The notes beneath the pieces are model-generated. The model made no database searches. It saw nothing but the letters and a program-made list of their open reading frames with translations, and had not been told where the DNA came from. A stretch of 64,000 bases of DNA from Flavobacterium agricola (GTDB lineage: Bacteria > Bacteroidota > Bacteroidia > Flavobacteriales > Flavobacteriaceae): assembly GCF_025919725.1 (NCBI RefSeq), contig NZ_CP081495.1:1922001-1986000 (forward strand), written 5' to 3'. Positions within the stretch are counted from its first letter, which is position 1. Each line of letters opens with the position of its first letter. Shown piece by piece: positions 8,350 through 18,480 of the stretch. The position numbers and the translations under genes are program-made.

Positions 8350-9531
8350 TTATTTGATTACTTGTGCTACAACTGCAGTTGAATCAACTGTAACGTTTTC
8401 TGGAACAACAAATCCTGCTTCATCAACGTGCACATTAGCATCTGTGTTATCTGAATTTGCTGCGATTGTTGTTTTTAACGTCTTTTGGTCTTTTAACCAA
8501 TTGTTAAACTCTTTTTCAGATTCAACAACCACGCGCATTTGCATGTTGTAGTGAGAAGCTCCACAAATTTTATTACATAAAATTACGTAGTTAAATTCGT
8601 ATGGATCTAAACCTTCTTCACCTTTAGCAATACGCTCAGCACTTTCTTTAGAACGAATTGCGTTAATATTATAAACATCTTCAATTACAGATGGTTTTTC
8701 ACGCATTTCAGACGTAGTAATCGTTGGCGTAAAAGCAAACTGAGTTACCATTCCTGGAACAGCATTCATTTGTGCTCTAAAGTGAGGTAAATAAACAGAG
8801 TGTAAAACATCTTGAGAACGGATACGTAAAACTACTTTTTTACCAACAGGTAAATGCAATTCAGAAACAGCAATATCATCAGCAGCATTTGGATCAGACA
8901 TATCAACACCCATGGTGTTAACACCTTCAATAAAACGAACGTTCGCTTTACCTAAAACATTGTCTTCACCAGCATAACGAGCTTCCCAACCAAATTGTTT
9001 AGCATAGATTTCAACATACATTACGTCTTCATCTTCATCAACAAACATAATATTTGTCCATCCGTAAAGACCATATAAAATTAAACCTGATAAAACAATT
9101 ACTGGGATAATAGTCCACATAAACTCTAAACGGTCGTTGTCAGCAAAATAAAATGCTTTACGTCCTGCAATACCACGGCTTGCGAAAGCAAACCAGTGTA
9201 ATAAAGTTTGAGTTAAAAGTTGAACTGCAAAAATAACAACTAATGAAATAATCATTAAGTTATCAACAGTTTCACCGTGTTCTGAGGCTGCATTGGTTAA
9301 TAAAGGGAAATGCCCCCATTTAGCAATTGAGTAAATAGTTAAAATGTAAAGGAATGCTAAGAAACCAAACATTAAGTAACCATTTACATTATTGTCTCGC
9401 TCATTTGCAATCTCAGATGCGTCAGATGCTTCACCTGGAACTGATATTTGAGTTAGATCAAATATTTTAGTTAATTGCCAAACTGCAATTCCTAATAATA
9501 CTACTACTATAAGTATCAATAAACTTGTCAT
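8350..9531 (-). CDS. coxB: Cytochrome c oxidase subunit II
   Basis: Periplasmic CuA subunit that passes electrons from cytochrome c to subunit I. 393 aa, longer than classical CoxB because of extra N-terminal membrane segments (residues about 1-20 and 50-70 before the usual hairpin at about 90-115 and 130-160). The CuA site is visible: HSVYLPHFRAQMNAVPGM, then CNKICGASHYNMQM (Cys-x3-Cys-x3-His-x2-Met). Lies 32 nt upstream of ctaD in the same operon, downstream of the Alternative Complex III genes that probably feed it. Confidence 0.96.
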   Translation of the reverse strand: MTSLLILIVVVLLGIAVWQLTKIFDLTQISVPGEASDASEIANERDNNVNGYLMFGFLAFLYILTIYSIAKWGHFPLLTNAASEHGETVDNLMIISLVVIFAVQLLTQTLLHWFAFASRGIAGRKAFYFADNDRLEFMWTIIPVIVLSGLILYGLYGWTNIMFVDEDEDVMYVEIYAKQFGWEARYAGEDNVLGKANVRFIEGVNTMGVDMSDPNAADDIAVSELHLPVGKKVVLRIRSQDVLHSVYLPHFRAQMNAVPGMVTQFAFTPTITTSEMREKPSVIEDVYNINAIRSKESAERIAKGEEGLDPYEFNYVILCNKICGASHYNMQMRVVVESEKEFNNWLKDQKTLKTTIAANSDNTDANVHVDEAGFVVPENVTVDSTAVVAQVIK

Positions 9532-9550
9532 TTGTTTATTACTTTAAATA

Positions 9551-10900
9551 TTAATACTGAAAATGTTTACTTTCCTCCATTAATGGGTTTTTCTCAGCAA
9601 CTAACGGTTGTTTAGCAATAGTGCTAAATGTACAGTAAATTAATAAACCAGCAAAGAAAGCAATTGCTCCTAATTCTGGTGCACCAATAAACCATTCATT
9701 ACCTACTGTACCTGGCATAATCATTACGTAGAAATCTAAATAGTGACCTACTAAAATAAAAATACCAACCATAACGATAATCCAAGTTAAACGTTTGAAA
9801 TCTGTGTTTAGTAAAATTAACAATGGTAAAACAAAGTTAAGTACTAACATACCAAAGAATGGTAAGTTGTAGTTTTCAATACGCGTGATATAATAAACAA
9901 CCTCTTCAGGAATGTTTGAATACCATTGTAACATGAATTGTGAGAACCAAAGGTATGTCCAGAAAATTGAGAATCCAAACATAAATTTAGCTAAATCGTG
10001 TAAATGCGAAGTATTAACATTTGGTAAATAGCCATTAGCTCTTAAATAAATAGTAACCATTGCAATAACTGTTACAGCAGAAACTAAGAAAGATGCTAAC
10101 ACGTACCAACCGTATAATGTTGAATACCAGTGAGGATCAATTGACATAATCCAATCCCAAGAAGCAATAGATTCAGTAACAATAAAGAACGCTAAGAAAG
10201 CAGCTGATGCTTTAAAGATTTTTTTATAGTCTGAATTATCTGTAGCTGTATCTTGTGCAATTGAATGTTTACGAGCGTAAAAGCGGTAGTAATTCCACCC
10301 TGCTAAAATTAAAACAGCTGTAATTAACCAACGTGGTACATTTAAGTACGCGCTTTTACCTGCAACAATTGCATCGTAATTAGCACTAGCAGGATCGGTA
10401 ACCCCCTCAGCCATCCATACAAATAAATGATTGAAATGAAGTCCAGAAAGAGCTAATAATACAAGGAAAATAATAGTACCTGGTAACAAATACCCTGTAA
10501 TACCTTCCATCACTCTAAATAAAATTGGAGACCAACCTGCCATAGCAGCATTTTGAATAGCGTAAAACGCTAAAACTCCAACAGAAATTAATAATGCAAA
10601 AATACATGCAACATAAACCGCAGCCCAAGGTCTATTTTCTAAACCATGTAAAACGTGCTCTAAATGTGCTTGATGTTCTTCTGCATGTAGATCAGCTGCT
10701 GCAGTAGCAGCAACTGATTCTGTATCATGAGCAACATGAGCTGTAGCAGCATCATGATGGCCGTGTTCTCTGGCTTGTAAGATTTGTTCAACTTCTTGCG
10801 TTGTAGAAGGTGCACTTAAAAACCCAATTGCGATTCCTACGATCCCTAAAGCCATAAGGATAAAAGCAAAAGTTTTTAATTTGTTTGAAAAAATATACAT
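9551..10900 (-). CDS. actF: Alternative Complex III membrane subunit ActF
   Basis: Integral membrane subunit of the quinol:cytochrome c oxidoreductase (Alternative Complex III). 449 aa with about ten hydrophobic helices. Residues about 30-80 form a His/Ala-rich hydrophilic insert after the first helix (HGHHDAATAHVAHDTESVAA). In the family ActF is a paralogue of ActC in the NrfD-like fold and takes part in quinol binding and perhaps proton translocation. It lies 18 nt after actE and 19 nt before coxB. Confidence 0.93.
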   Translation of the reverse strand: MYIFSNKLKTFAFILMALGIVGIAIGFLSAPSTTQEVEQILQAREHGHHDAATAHVAHDTESVAATAAADLHAEEHQAHLEHVLHGLENRPWAAVYVACIFALLISVGVLAFYAIQNAAMAGWSPILFRVMEGITGYLLPGTIIFLVLLALSGLHFNHLFVWMAEGVTDPASANYDAIVAGKSAYLNVPRWLITAVLILAGWNYYRFYARKHSIAQDTATDNSDYKKIFKASAAFLAFFIVTESIASWDWIMSIDPHWYSTLYGWYVLASFLVSAVTVIAMVTIYLRANGYLPNVNTSHLHDLAKFMFGFSIFWTYLWFSQFMLQWYSNIPEEVVYYITRIENYNLPFFGMLVLNFVLPLLILLNTDFKRLTWIIVMVGIFILVGHYLDFYVMIMPGTVGNEWFIGAPELGAIAFFAGLLIYCTFSTIAKQPLVAEKNPLMEESKHFQY

Positions 10901-10918
10901 ATCTAAACTTTCAAATTT

Positions 10919-11479
10919 TTACTTAGTTAATTCTCCTTTTAACTTCATTACGTGATCAGCTACTAACCATCTCTCAGTTTGAGATAATTGATTAGCATGT
11001 GAACCCATCGAGTTTAATCCATAAGTTTCAACGAAGAAAACTGATCCTGCAGTAATATCTCTATCTGCATAGCTTGGTACGCCAAGAAATTTTTCACGTT
11101 TAACTAAAACACCTTGACCATCACCTTTAGCTCCGTGGCAAACTGCACAGTAAATACCGTACAATTGTGCTCCTTCAGCAGCTTGTTTTTCGGTTAAGGT
11201 TTCAAATGGTGATTTAGTATTATGAGATAACATTAAACCTTCTGTAGTATTCGGAAGATCGTACGGCGTGTAACCGCGTTTAATACTTCCTTCTGCTGGT
11301 AATTGTCCTTCTTTTCCGTTTTTAAATGCAGGTACTTCTGAATACGTTTCATAAGCAACTGATCTGTACATGTTCGGAAACAACTCGTAGTTTGGTTTTG
11401 ATTTGTTAAAGCATGATGTTGCAACAAACGAAACACCTGCTAATACAAATAACTTATATATAGATTTCATCATGTTCAT
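10919..11479 (-). CDS. actE: Alternative Complex III monohaem cytochrome c lipoprotein ActE
   Basis: Periplasmic monohaem cytochrome c subunit of Alternative Complex III. 186 aa. The N-terminus MMKSIYKLFVLAGVSFVATSC is a lipoprotein signal with the lipobox Cys at about residue 23. There is one CxxCH haem site, YCAVCHGAKGDG (about 112-123), with a possible Met ligand in the C-terminal part. Only 3 nt separate it from the upstream actD, consistent with tight co-translation. Confidence 0.93.
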   Translation of the reverse strand: MNMMKSIYKLFVLAGVSFVATSCFNKSKPNYELFPNMYRSVAYETYSEVPAFKNGKEGQLPAEGSIKRGYTPYDLPNTTEGLMLSHNTKSPFETLTEKQAAEGAQLYGIYCAVCHGAKGDGQGVLVKREKFLGVPSYADRDITAGSVFFVETYGLNSMGSHANQLSQTERWLVADHVMKLKGELTK

Positions 11480-11482
11480 TTA

Positions 11483-12007
11483 TTATTGCTTATCAATTAC
11501 TTTAATTTCAACCGCACCCGTTTCTTTAAAGAAAGAAATCATTTCTTCTTCGTTATCTTTAACAGAAACTTCCATTAAAAAATGGTCATCAGTTGTTCTT
11601 ACATCTGGATTTTCAGCTTTTTTAAATGGCCATAATTTACTTCTCATATAAAAAGTAAGAACCATTAAATGGGCTGCAAAGAAAACAGTCAATTCGAACA
11701 TAATTGGAACGAATGATGGCATATTCTGAATGAATGTAAAGCTTGGTTTACCACCAATATCTTGAGGCCAGTCAGAAATCATCATGTAATTAATCATCCA
11801 AGTTCCGAAAGATAAACCACATAAACCATAAAGAAAAGCGCAAATTGCTAATCTTGTAGGAGCAAGCCCCATAGCCTTATCTAAACCATGAACTGGGAAT
11901 GGCGTATAAATTTCTTCAATATGATGATGAGCAGAACGTGTTTTATGAACTGCCTCCATTAATACGTCATCATCATTATATAATACGTGTAAAACTTTTG
12001 TACTCAT
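11483..12007 (-). CDS. actD: Alternative Complex III subunit ActD (DUF3341)
   Basis: Small membrane subunit of Alternative Complex III. 174 aa, with two membrane helices at about 50-75 (LAICAFLYGLCGLSFGTWMI) and 95-120 (FVPIMFELTVFFAAHLMVL) flanked by cytoplasmic ends. The N-terminal domain (VLYNDDDVLMEAV, IYTPFPVHGLDKAMGL) matches the DUF3341 pattern. Lies between actC and actE with gaps of 6 and 3 nt. Confidence 0.93.
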   Translation of the reverse strand: MSTKVLHVLYNDDDVLMEAVHKTRSAHHHIEEIYTPFPVHGLDKAMGLAPTRLAICAFLYGLCGLSFGTWMINYMMISDWPQDIGGKPSFTFIQNMPSFVPIMFELTVFFAAHLMVLTFYMRSKLWPFKKAENPDVRTTDDHFLMEVSVKDNEEEMISFFKETGAVEIKVIDKQ

Positions 12008-12013
12008 GATCTA

Positions 12014-13417
12014 TTAATGATTATGGTTTGTATGATCGTTTTCTCTAGCTTTTTTGAAATACTCACCAGAAGATTTCAAAATAGTTTTTACTTCAGCTTG
12101 CGAAATAACTGGGAAAGTTCTTGAGTATAATAAGAATAACACGAAGAAGAATCCAATTGTTCCGATATAGAATCCAGCATCAACAAAAGTTGGCTGGAAC
12201 ATTGTCCAAGATGATGGTAAATAGTCACGGTGTAACGATGTAACAATAATTACAAAACGCTCAAACCACATTCCGATGTTTACAACAATCGAAATAATGA
12301 ATGACCACATGATAGATGTTCTAATTTTTTTGAACCACATAACTTGTGGAGAAATTACGTTACATGTCATCATTAACCAATATGCCCACCAGTAAGGTCC
12401 TGTAGCACGGTTTAAGAAAGCATATTGTTCGTATTCTACACCAGAGTACCATGCAATAACTAATTCAGTAATATAAGCAACCCCAACAATAGAACCTGTA
12501 ATCATTACAATAATGTTCATTAATTCTATATGCTGAATTGTAATATAATCTTCAAGATTAACAACTTTTCTCATAATGATAAGTAAAGTATTAACCATTG
12601 CGAATCCTGAGAAAATAGCACCTGCCACGAAATATGGAGGTAAAATTGTTGTATGCCATCCTGGAATTACAGACGTAGCAAAGTCAAAAGATACAATAGT
12701 GTGTACTGATAATACTAACGGAGTAGCTAAACCAGCTAATACTAATGAAACTTCTTCAAAACGTTGCCAATCTTTAGCTCTACCAGACCATCCGAAAGAA
12801 ACGATTGAATAGATACGTTTTGCGAATGGAGTTATAGCACGGTCACGTAACATAGCAAAGTCAGGTAATAAACCGGTCCACCAGAAAACTAATGAAACTG
12901 ATAAGTACGTAGAAATTGCAAATACGTCCCATAATAACGGTGAGTTAAAGTTAACCCATAATGACCCAAATTGGTTTGGAATTGGTAATACCCAGTATGC
13001 TAACCATGGACGACCCATGTGAATAATTGGGAATAAACCTGCTTGACATACAGAGAAAATTGTCATCGCCTCAGCAGAACGGTTAATAGCCATTCTCCAT
13101 TTTTGACGGAATAACAATAATACTGCAGAAATTAATGTTCCGGCGTGACCGATACCTACCCACCATACGAAGTTGGTAATATCCCAGGCCCAGCCTATTG
13201 TTTTATTTAATCCCCATGTTCCAATACCTGTAGATACTGTATAAATAATACAACCTACTCCCCATAAAAAAGCTACTAAAGCAATAGTAAAAACAGTCCA
13301 CCATTGTTTATTCGCTCTCGTTTCTACTGGACGAGCAATATCTACAGTTACATCGTGATAAGATTTATCACCAAGAACTAAAGGTTTTCTAATCGGTGCT
13401 TCGTAATGAGACGACAT
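12014..13417 (-). CDS. actC: Alternative Complex III membrane subunit ActC (NrfD-like)
   Basis: Polytopic NrfD/PsrC-family subunit that carries the quinol site of Alternative Complex III. 467 aa, about ten membrane helices. Typical segments: NFVWWVGIGHAGTLISAVLLLF near residue 85-105, HMGRPWLAYWVLPIPNQ, and SVHTIVSFDFATSVIPGWHTT. The His/Asp residues in these segments are the conserved polar residues of the family. Directly downstream of actB. Confidence 0.96.
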   Translation of the reverse strand: MSSHYEAPIRKPLVLGDKSYHDVTVDIARPVETRANKQWWTVFTIALVAFLWGVGCIIYTVSTGIGTWGLNKTIGWAWDITNFVWWVGIGHAGTLISAVLLLFRQKWRMAINRSAEAMTIFSVCQAGLFPIIHMGRPWLAYWVLPIPNQFGSLWVNFNSPLLWDVFAISTYLSVSLVFWWTGLLPDFAMLRDRAITPFAKRIYSIVSFGWSGRAKDWQRFEEVSLVLAGLATPLVLSVHTIVSFDFATSVIPGWHTTILPPYFVAGAIFSGFAMVNTLLIIMRKVVNLEDYITIQHIELMNIIVMITGSIVGVAYITELVIAWYSGVEYEQYAFLNRATGPYWWAYWLMMTCNVISPQVMWFKKIRTSIMWSFIISIVVNIGMWFERFVIIVTSLHRDYLPSSWTMFQPTFVDAGFYIGTIGFFFVLFLLYSRTFPVISQAEVKTILKSSGEYFKKARENDHTNHNH

Positions 13418-13444
13418 ATCCTTTATATTGTTTCTAATTAATAA

Positions 13445-16400
13445 TTATAATTGAGTATTTCTAACTTTTACGTTATAGAATACGTTAGGTTTAGTTCCTA
13501 AGTGCTCTAGTAAATGGTAAACTCTTTCGCCTTCTGCTAATCTAGCAACGTCAGAAGCTTTATTATTTACGTCACCAAACGTCATTGCTCCTGTTGAACA
13601 AGCAGAAGAACAAGCTGTTTGGAATTCATTAGCATCAACTGGTCTACCTTCACGTTTTGCAGTTAAGATAGTTAATTGAGTCATTTGAATACACATAGAA
13701 CATTTTTCCATAACACCACGAGAACGAACGTTAACGTCTGGGTTTAACACCATACGTCCAATACCGTTATTCATGTTATAATCAAAGGCATCATTTTCAC
13801 TGTATAAGAACCAGTTGAAACGACGAACTTTATAAGGACAGTTGTTTGCACAGTAACGAGTACCTACACAACGGTTGTACGCCATTTGGTTTTGACCTTG
13901 ACGACCGTGTGAAGTTGCAGCTACAGGACAAACAGTCTCACATGGAGCATGGTTACAATGTTGACACATAACTGGCTGGAAAACAACTTGAGGATTGTCA
14001 TTTGCATGCTCTAATCCGTTAAAAGTTTTCACGTTTTCAATTAATCCGCTTGCATCGTTTTTAACCACTACATCATCAGCAAATGTATCTTCTGAAGAAT
14101 AATAACGGTCAATACGTAACCAGTGCATATCTCTAGATCTTCTTACCTCGTCTTTACCAACAACTGGTACGTTATTTTCTGAGTGACATGCAATAACACA
14201 AGCACCACAACCTGTACAAGAGTTTAAATCGATAGATAAGTTGAAATGGTGACCAATAGAACGATCAAAAGATTCCCAAATGTCTACACTTGGAGAAGTT
14301 ACTGGAGTAGGTTGGTGATCTAAAGATACCATAGGAATTATATTCCATTCAGAAGCATCTTTTGTATTGAAAACTTCTAATGTAGTTTCCTTAACAATAT
14401 CTCCTCTACCCATTAACGTTTTTTGCAACTGAACACAAGCGAACTCATGATCACCAGAAACTAAAGCAACTGAAGCCGTTTGCTCTGCATTTTGATTTGC
14501 GTATAATTTATATGCGCTAACACCAACCTGCATTTCTTTCTGAATTCCTTCTTGTTTACCGTAACCAAAAGCTAAACCGATAGTACCAGCAGCTTGACCT
14601 GGCTGAATTAAAGCAGGAACTTTATCTAAAGTTACATCACCAACAGTTATAGAAACATAACTACCGTTTAGTGCTCCATTAGCAACGTTATAGTTTTTAA
14701 CTCCTAAAGCTTCAGCATCAGCTCTAGAAATTGTTACATAGTTATCCCAAGTTGTACGAGTAATTGGATCTGGGAACTCTTGTAACCAAGGGTTATTTGC
14801 TTGTTGCCCATCACCCATTCCTACTTTAGTATATAATACTAAATCTAATCCTTGGTGTTTTGCTTTAGCTAAATTACCAGCAGCAACATTAGCATCAAAA
14901 GAAGATGCATTTGCAGTAGCAGTATAATCGGCTTGGTAGAAACCGTCGTGAACTAACTGATTCCAAGTTTTACCAGAAACAGTTGCTAAACCAACAGCTT
15001 TTACATAATCGTAATAAGAAGTTGAATTACCTGTCCATGCTAATAAAGCTTCTTGGAACTGTTTTGTATCAAACAAAGGACGTATTGTTGGCTGAATAAC
15101 AGAATAATGTCCTTTAGCCATAGCAACATCACCCCATGATTCTAAATAATGAGGAGCTGCAGCAGCAATTTTAGAATGTACAGCTGTTTCATCTTCTTTT
15201 AAAGTAAATGTAACAGCAAGTTTAGTTTTAGCTAAACCTTCAGCAAAATCAGCACCATTAGCCAATGTATAAACTGGGTTAACACCAGACATAATTAACG
15301 TATGTACTTGACCAGCTTTTAAATCTTGAACTAACTGAGCTACATCAGCATCATTTCCTTGGCGAACAAATTTAGGAACACCAGGTAAAAAAGCTTCAGA
15401 TTGTAATGCAGTATTAATAGCAAAAACTAATTTTTGTGCATCAACATCATCAATACCAGAAACAACTACTGCTTTAGATTTAGCAGAAAGTATTTGTTGG
15501 ATTGCTTTGTTTACTAACGCTTCTTTATCACCTAAAGAAGGTACTGAAACTGAAGAACCAGTAACAGCATTGTATATTTTTACTAAAATATGTTTTTGTT
15601 CAGCAACATTCACAGGAATACGAACATCAGCATTAGCACCAGATAATGACATGATTGACTCAGCCTGAATATGTTTAGACATTTTTCCGTTTTTAGGCAC
15701 ACGGTTACTAGCATAAGCTGCATCGTATCCACCACCTTGCCAGTCTCCTAAGAAATCAGCTCCAACAGAAAAAATTACGTCAGCAGCAGCAAAATCATAA
15801 TCTGCTAAAGCACGCTCGCCATAAACTTGTTGGTAAGCATCTAAAGCTTTAGATGAAGAAACAGCATCATAAACAACATGTTTTGTTGTAGGATATTTAG
15901 CTGTAAATTCAGCGATTAATTTGTCTGTTGACGGAGAAGCCATTGTGTTTGTTAAAACAACAATTTTACCTCCAGTAGCCTGCGCATCGTTTAACGATTG
16001 TGAAACAGTTGACAATACTGTATCCCAAGATGCTTCTTTACCTTCAACAAGCGGCGCTTTTAAACGAAAGTTATCGTACAATGACAAAACAGATGCGTGA
16101 ACACGAGCGTTAGCTCCAGTTCTTGCCTTGTCTAAATTATTGTTTTCAACTTTAATTGGACGACCTTCACGAGTTTTGATTAATACGTTAGCAAAATCAA
16201 ATCCATCTGCAATAGAAGTTGCATAGTAATCCGCTACACCAGGAATAATTTGATCTGGCTGAACTACATAAGGAATAGATTTTACAACTGGGCCTTCACA
16301 AGCTGCTAATGTTGCAGCAGCAGTACTAAACCCAACGTATTTCAAAAAGTCACGACGAGTAGTAGATGAAGCAGATAGTTTTTCTGCATCTCCTAAGAAT

Positions 16401-16510
16401 TCATCTGTAGGAATTTCTTCAACAAACTCGTTGTTTCTTAGCGTCTCAACAATAGAGCTATTTTCGTTAAGCTCTTCAACACTTGTCCAGTATTTTTTGT
16501 TTGATGCCAT
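13445..16510 (-). CDS. actB: Alternative Complex III iron-sulfur subunit ActB (molybdopterin-like/ferredoxin fusion)
   Basis: Large periplasmic electron-transfer subunit, 1021 aa. The N-terminus has a Tat-type motif (TRRDFLKYVGFSTAAA, about residues 51-66) followed by a possible lipobox Cys at 71. Residues about 90-730 correspond to the molybdopterin-oxidoreductase-like domain, which in this family carries no Mo cofactor. The C-terminal third holds ferredoxin cysteine motifs: CTGCGACVIACH, CQHCNHAPCETVCP, CVGTRYCANNCP and CSMCIQMTQ followed by CSSACSTGA. These fit three 4Fe-4S and one 3Fe-4S clusters, linking haem subunit ActA to the membrane part. Confidence 0.96.
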   Translation of the reverse strand: MASNKKYWTSVEELNENSSIVETLRNNEFVEEIPTDEFLGDAEKLSASSTTRRDFLKYVGFSTAAATLAACEGPVVKSIPYVVQPDQIIPGVADYYATSIADGFDFANVLIKTREGRPIKVENNNLDKARTGANARVHASVLSLYDNFRLKAPLVEGKEASWDTVLSTVSQSLNDAQATGGKIVVLTNTMASPSTDKLIAEFTAKYPTTKHVVYDAVSSSKALDAYQQVYGERALADYDFAAADVIFSVGADFLGDWQGGGYDAAYASNRVPKNGKMSKHIQAESIMSLSGANADVRIPVNVAEQKHILVKIYNAVTGSSVSVPSLGDKEALVNKAIQQILSAKSKAVVVSGIDDVDAQKLVFAINTALQSEAFLPGVPKFVRQGNDADVAQLVQDLKAGQVHTLIMSGVNPVYTLANGADFAEGLAKTKLAVTFTLKEDETAVHSKIAAAAPHYLESWGDVAMAKGHYSVIQPTIRPLFDTKQFQEALLAWTGNSTSYYDYVKAVGLATVSGKTWNQLVHDGFYQADYTATANASSFDANVAAGNLAKAKHQGLDLVLYTKVGMGDGQQANNPWLQEFPDPITRTTWDNYVTISRADAEALGVKNYNVANGALNGSYVSITVGDVTLDKVPALIQPGQAAGTIGLAFGYGKQEGIQKEMQVGVSAYKLYANQNAEQTASVALVSGDHEFACVQLQKTLMGRGDIVKETTLEVFNTKDASEWNIIPMVSLDHQPTPVTSPSVDIWESFDRSIGHHFNLSIDLNSCTGCGACVIACHSENNVPVVGKDEVRRSRDMHWLRIDRYYSSEDTFADDVVVKNDASGLIENVKTFNGLEHANDNPQVVFQPVMCQHCNHAPCETVCPVAATSHGRQGQNQMAYNRCVGTRYCANNCPYKVRRFNWFLYSENDAFDYNMNNGIGRMVLNPDVNVRSRGVMEKCSMCIQMTQLTILTAKREGRPVDANEFQTACSSACSTGAMTFGDVNNKASDVARLAEGERVYHLLEHLGTKPNVFYNVKVRNTQL

Positions 16511-16539
16511 TTTATATAGATATTAACTTCTTTATATTA

Positions 16540-17831
16540 TTAATAGTGACATTTACCACATTCTAAACCACCCATTTGAGCAACGGTAACTTTCTCAACA
16601 CCGTATTTTTTAGCAAGCTCTTCGTGTACTTTAGCATAGTAATCGTTACCCTCAACTTTAACATTTGTCTGTCTGTGACAGTCAATACACCATCCCATAG
16701 TAAGCGGTGAATATTGTCTAACAACTTCCATTGTTTCAACAGGACCGTGACATGTTTGACATTCTAAACCAGCAACAGTAACGTGTTGTGAGTGGTTAAA
16801 GTATGCAAAATCAGGTAAGTTGTGAACGCGAACCCATTTAACAGGAGTTTGCTCACCAGAATACTCACGTGTCTCTGGATTCCAACCTACTGCATTGTAT
16901 AATTTTTGAATTTCTTGAGAATAGAATTCTTTAGAATGCGTAACGTAAACCGAGTCAGGAGCACCTTCGAATGAACTAATATTTTCGTGACAGTTCATAC
17001 AAACGTTTAACGAAGGAATACCAGACGTTTTAGATGTTCTAGCTGCAGAGTGACAGTATTTACAGTCAATTCCATTTTCGCCGCGTGTATTTTGTGAGAG
17101 AAGTGAATTGGTTGCACTGGCTCATAACCCTGATCTACACCTAACTGCATGAAATAACCATACATAAACCATGCACCAGCAATTAATAAAACAATTGCAC
17201 TAACAAGCATTAAAAACTGGTTACGTACAAAAGCCTTCCAAATTGGCAATGAGTTTTCAGTAGAATATTCAATTCCGTTAGCTTTAGCAATTTTAGTTAA
17301 AACTGTTTTAACCAAAATTAGAACAGTGATTAATAATCCTAAAACAATAGCTAATAAACCTAAAACTAAGTTGTTAGAAATTGCATCTTGATTACCACCC
17401 TGTCCTTGTGTAGTTGCAGTAGTTGCAGCATTTGCTTGAGGTTCAGCCTTTGGCTCATCAGTATAAGCTAAGATATTATCAATATCTTGGTCTGACAACT
17501 GAGGGAATCCTGTCATTACAACGTTATTCCACTCTGCAAAAAGCTTAACAGCCTCTGGATCACCAGCTTTAATCATGGCGCTACTGTTTCTAATCCAGTC
17601 GCCTAACCAAGCACGGTCTCTAACTTCACCAATCCCTCGTAAAGGCGGCCCAGTCATTTTACTATCCAACTTGTGACAAGCAGCACAGTGTGTGTTAAAA
17701 AGTACCTTTCCTTGTGCTGCATCGCCCGATCCAGCATCTTGAGCAAAGGAGCTTAGTGTTAGCGACCAAACAAGGGCTAAACTAAACATTAATTTTTTTG
17801 AAAACGAACTATGGTTTCCCACTTTTCTCAT
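16540..17831 (-). CDS. actA: Alternative Complex III multihaem cytochrome c subunit ActA (frame broken by a 1-nt indel)
   Basis: Periplasmic haem subunit of Alternative Complex III. It is seen as two ORFs: one from 17831 (MRKVGNHSSF; a further in-frame start at 17873 is possible) carrying a signal/anchor, a monohaem domain with CAACHKLD and a second membrane helix, and one ending at 16540. Reading across 17081-17082 with one extra G (minus strand) restores HAGENGIDCKYCHSA and a continuous protein with six CxxCH sites: CAACH, CKYCH, CMNCH, CQTCH, CIDCH and CGKCH. This is the usual pentahaem protein with the N-terminal monohaem extension found in Bacteroidota. The break is more likely a sequencing error than a pseudogene, because the rest of the operon is intact. 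Confidence 0.9.
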
Positions 17832-17907
17832 AATTAAATTGATTATCAACAAAATTTGGTATAATTTTTCCATTCAGAACGGAGCATACCCTATTTACAA
17901 ACTCCAA

Positions 17908-17915
17908 CAAAAATA
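17908..17915 (-). promoter_or_regulatory. Candidate -7 element of the act-cox operon
   Basis: The minus strand reads TATTTTTG upstream of actA. It is the only TAnnTTTG match I noticed in this intergenic region on that strand. The -33 box is unclear. Confidence 0.35.
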
Positions 17916-17986
17916 CAACATAACATTGATTTTATAAACCTTAAAATAAGCCAGATATTAATTTAAAACAATTCTAAATAACATAA

Positions 17987-18020
17987 TTGGTTTTTAGACA
18001 TTAAATTAATTGTACTTTTG
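17987..18020 (+). promoter_or_regulatory. Promoter of the SPOR-domain gene
   Basis: TTG at 17987-17989 and TACTTTTG at 18013-18020, separated by 23 nt, followed by the ATG 34 nt later. Confidence 0.5.
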
Positions 18021-18053
18021 TAAGGAACAAGTACAATTTGATACAAACAATTT

Positions 18054-18425
18054 ATGAAAAAAATAATTTTACTCGTTTTTCTATCGGTTATAAGTAGTAA
18101 TTTCTATGCTCAGAGCAGTAATACAATTACTACAAACGATTCAAAAATTAACAATTTACTGGAAGAAAAAAGAAAGATAAACTCTAAAATAACCATTAAC
18201 GATCAGTATAAAGTTCAGATTTATCATGGTGACATTGAGACCGCTCGTAAAACTTTAGAAGATTTTAATAGCAAGTTTGAAGATTATGACGGTACGATAG
18301 TTTTCTCATCACCTAATTATAAATTATGGATCGGACCGTTTAAAAACAGAATTCAGGCAACTAAAGCATGGTCTGAAATTAAAGAAAGTTATTCTAGAGC
18401 ATTAATTATTAAACCAAGCAAATAA
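18054..18425 (+). CDS. Small secreted SPOR-domain protein
   Basis: 123 aa. Signal peptide at residues 1-19 (cut after FYA), a short charged linker with a coiled-coil look (NNLLEEKRKINSKI), and a C-terminal SPOR fold at about 48-122 (YKVQIYHGDIETARKTLEDF, then YKLWIGPFKNRIQATKAW). SPOR domains bind septal peptidoglycan stripped of stem peptides, so a role at the division site or cell wall is expected; the partner is unknown. Single gene between the act operon (divergent) and infB (convergent, shared terminator). Confidence 0.88.
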   Translation: MKKIILLVFLSVISSNFYAQSSNTITTNDSKINNLLEEKRKINSKITINDQYKVQIYHGDIETARKTLEDFNSKFEDYDGTIVFSSPNYKLWIGPFKNRIQATKAWSEIKESYSRALIIKPSK

Positions 18426-18441
18426 TTAAACTTTTATAAAT

Positions 18442-18473
18442 AAAAAAAGCTACCTAAATGGTAGCTTTTTTTA
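18442..18473. terminator. Bidirectional intrinsic terminator
   Basis: AAAAAAAGCTACC, a 5-nt loop, then GGTAGCTTTTTTT, between the convergent SPOR gene and infB. Confidence 0.85.
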
Positions 18474-18480
18474 TTTTGAA

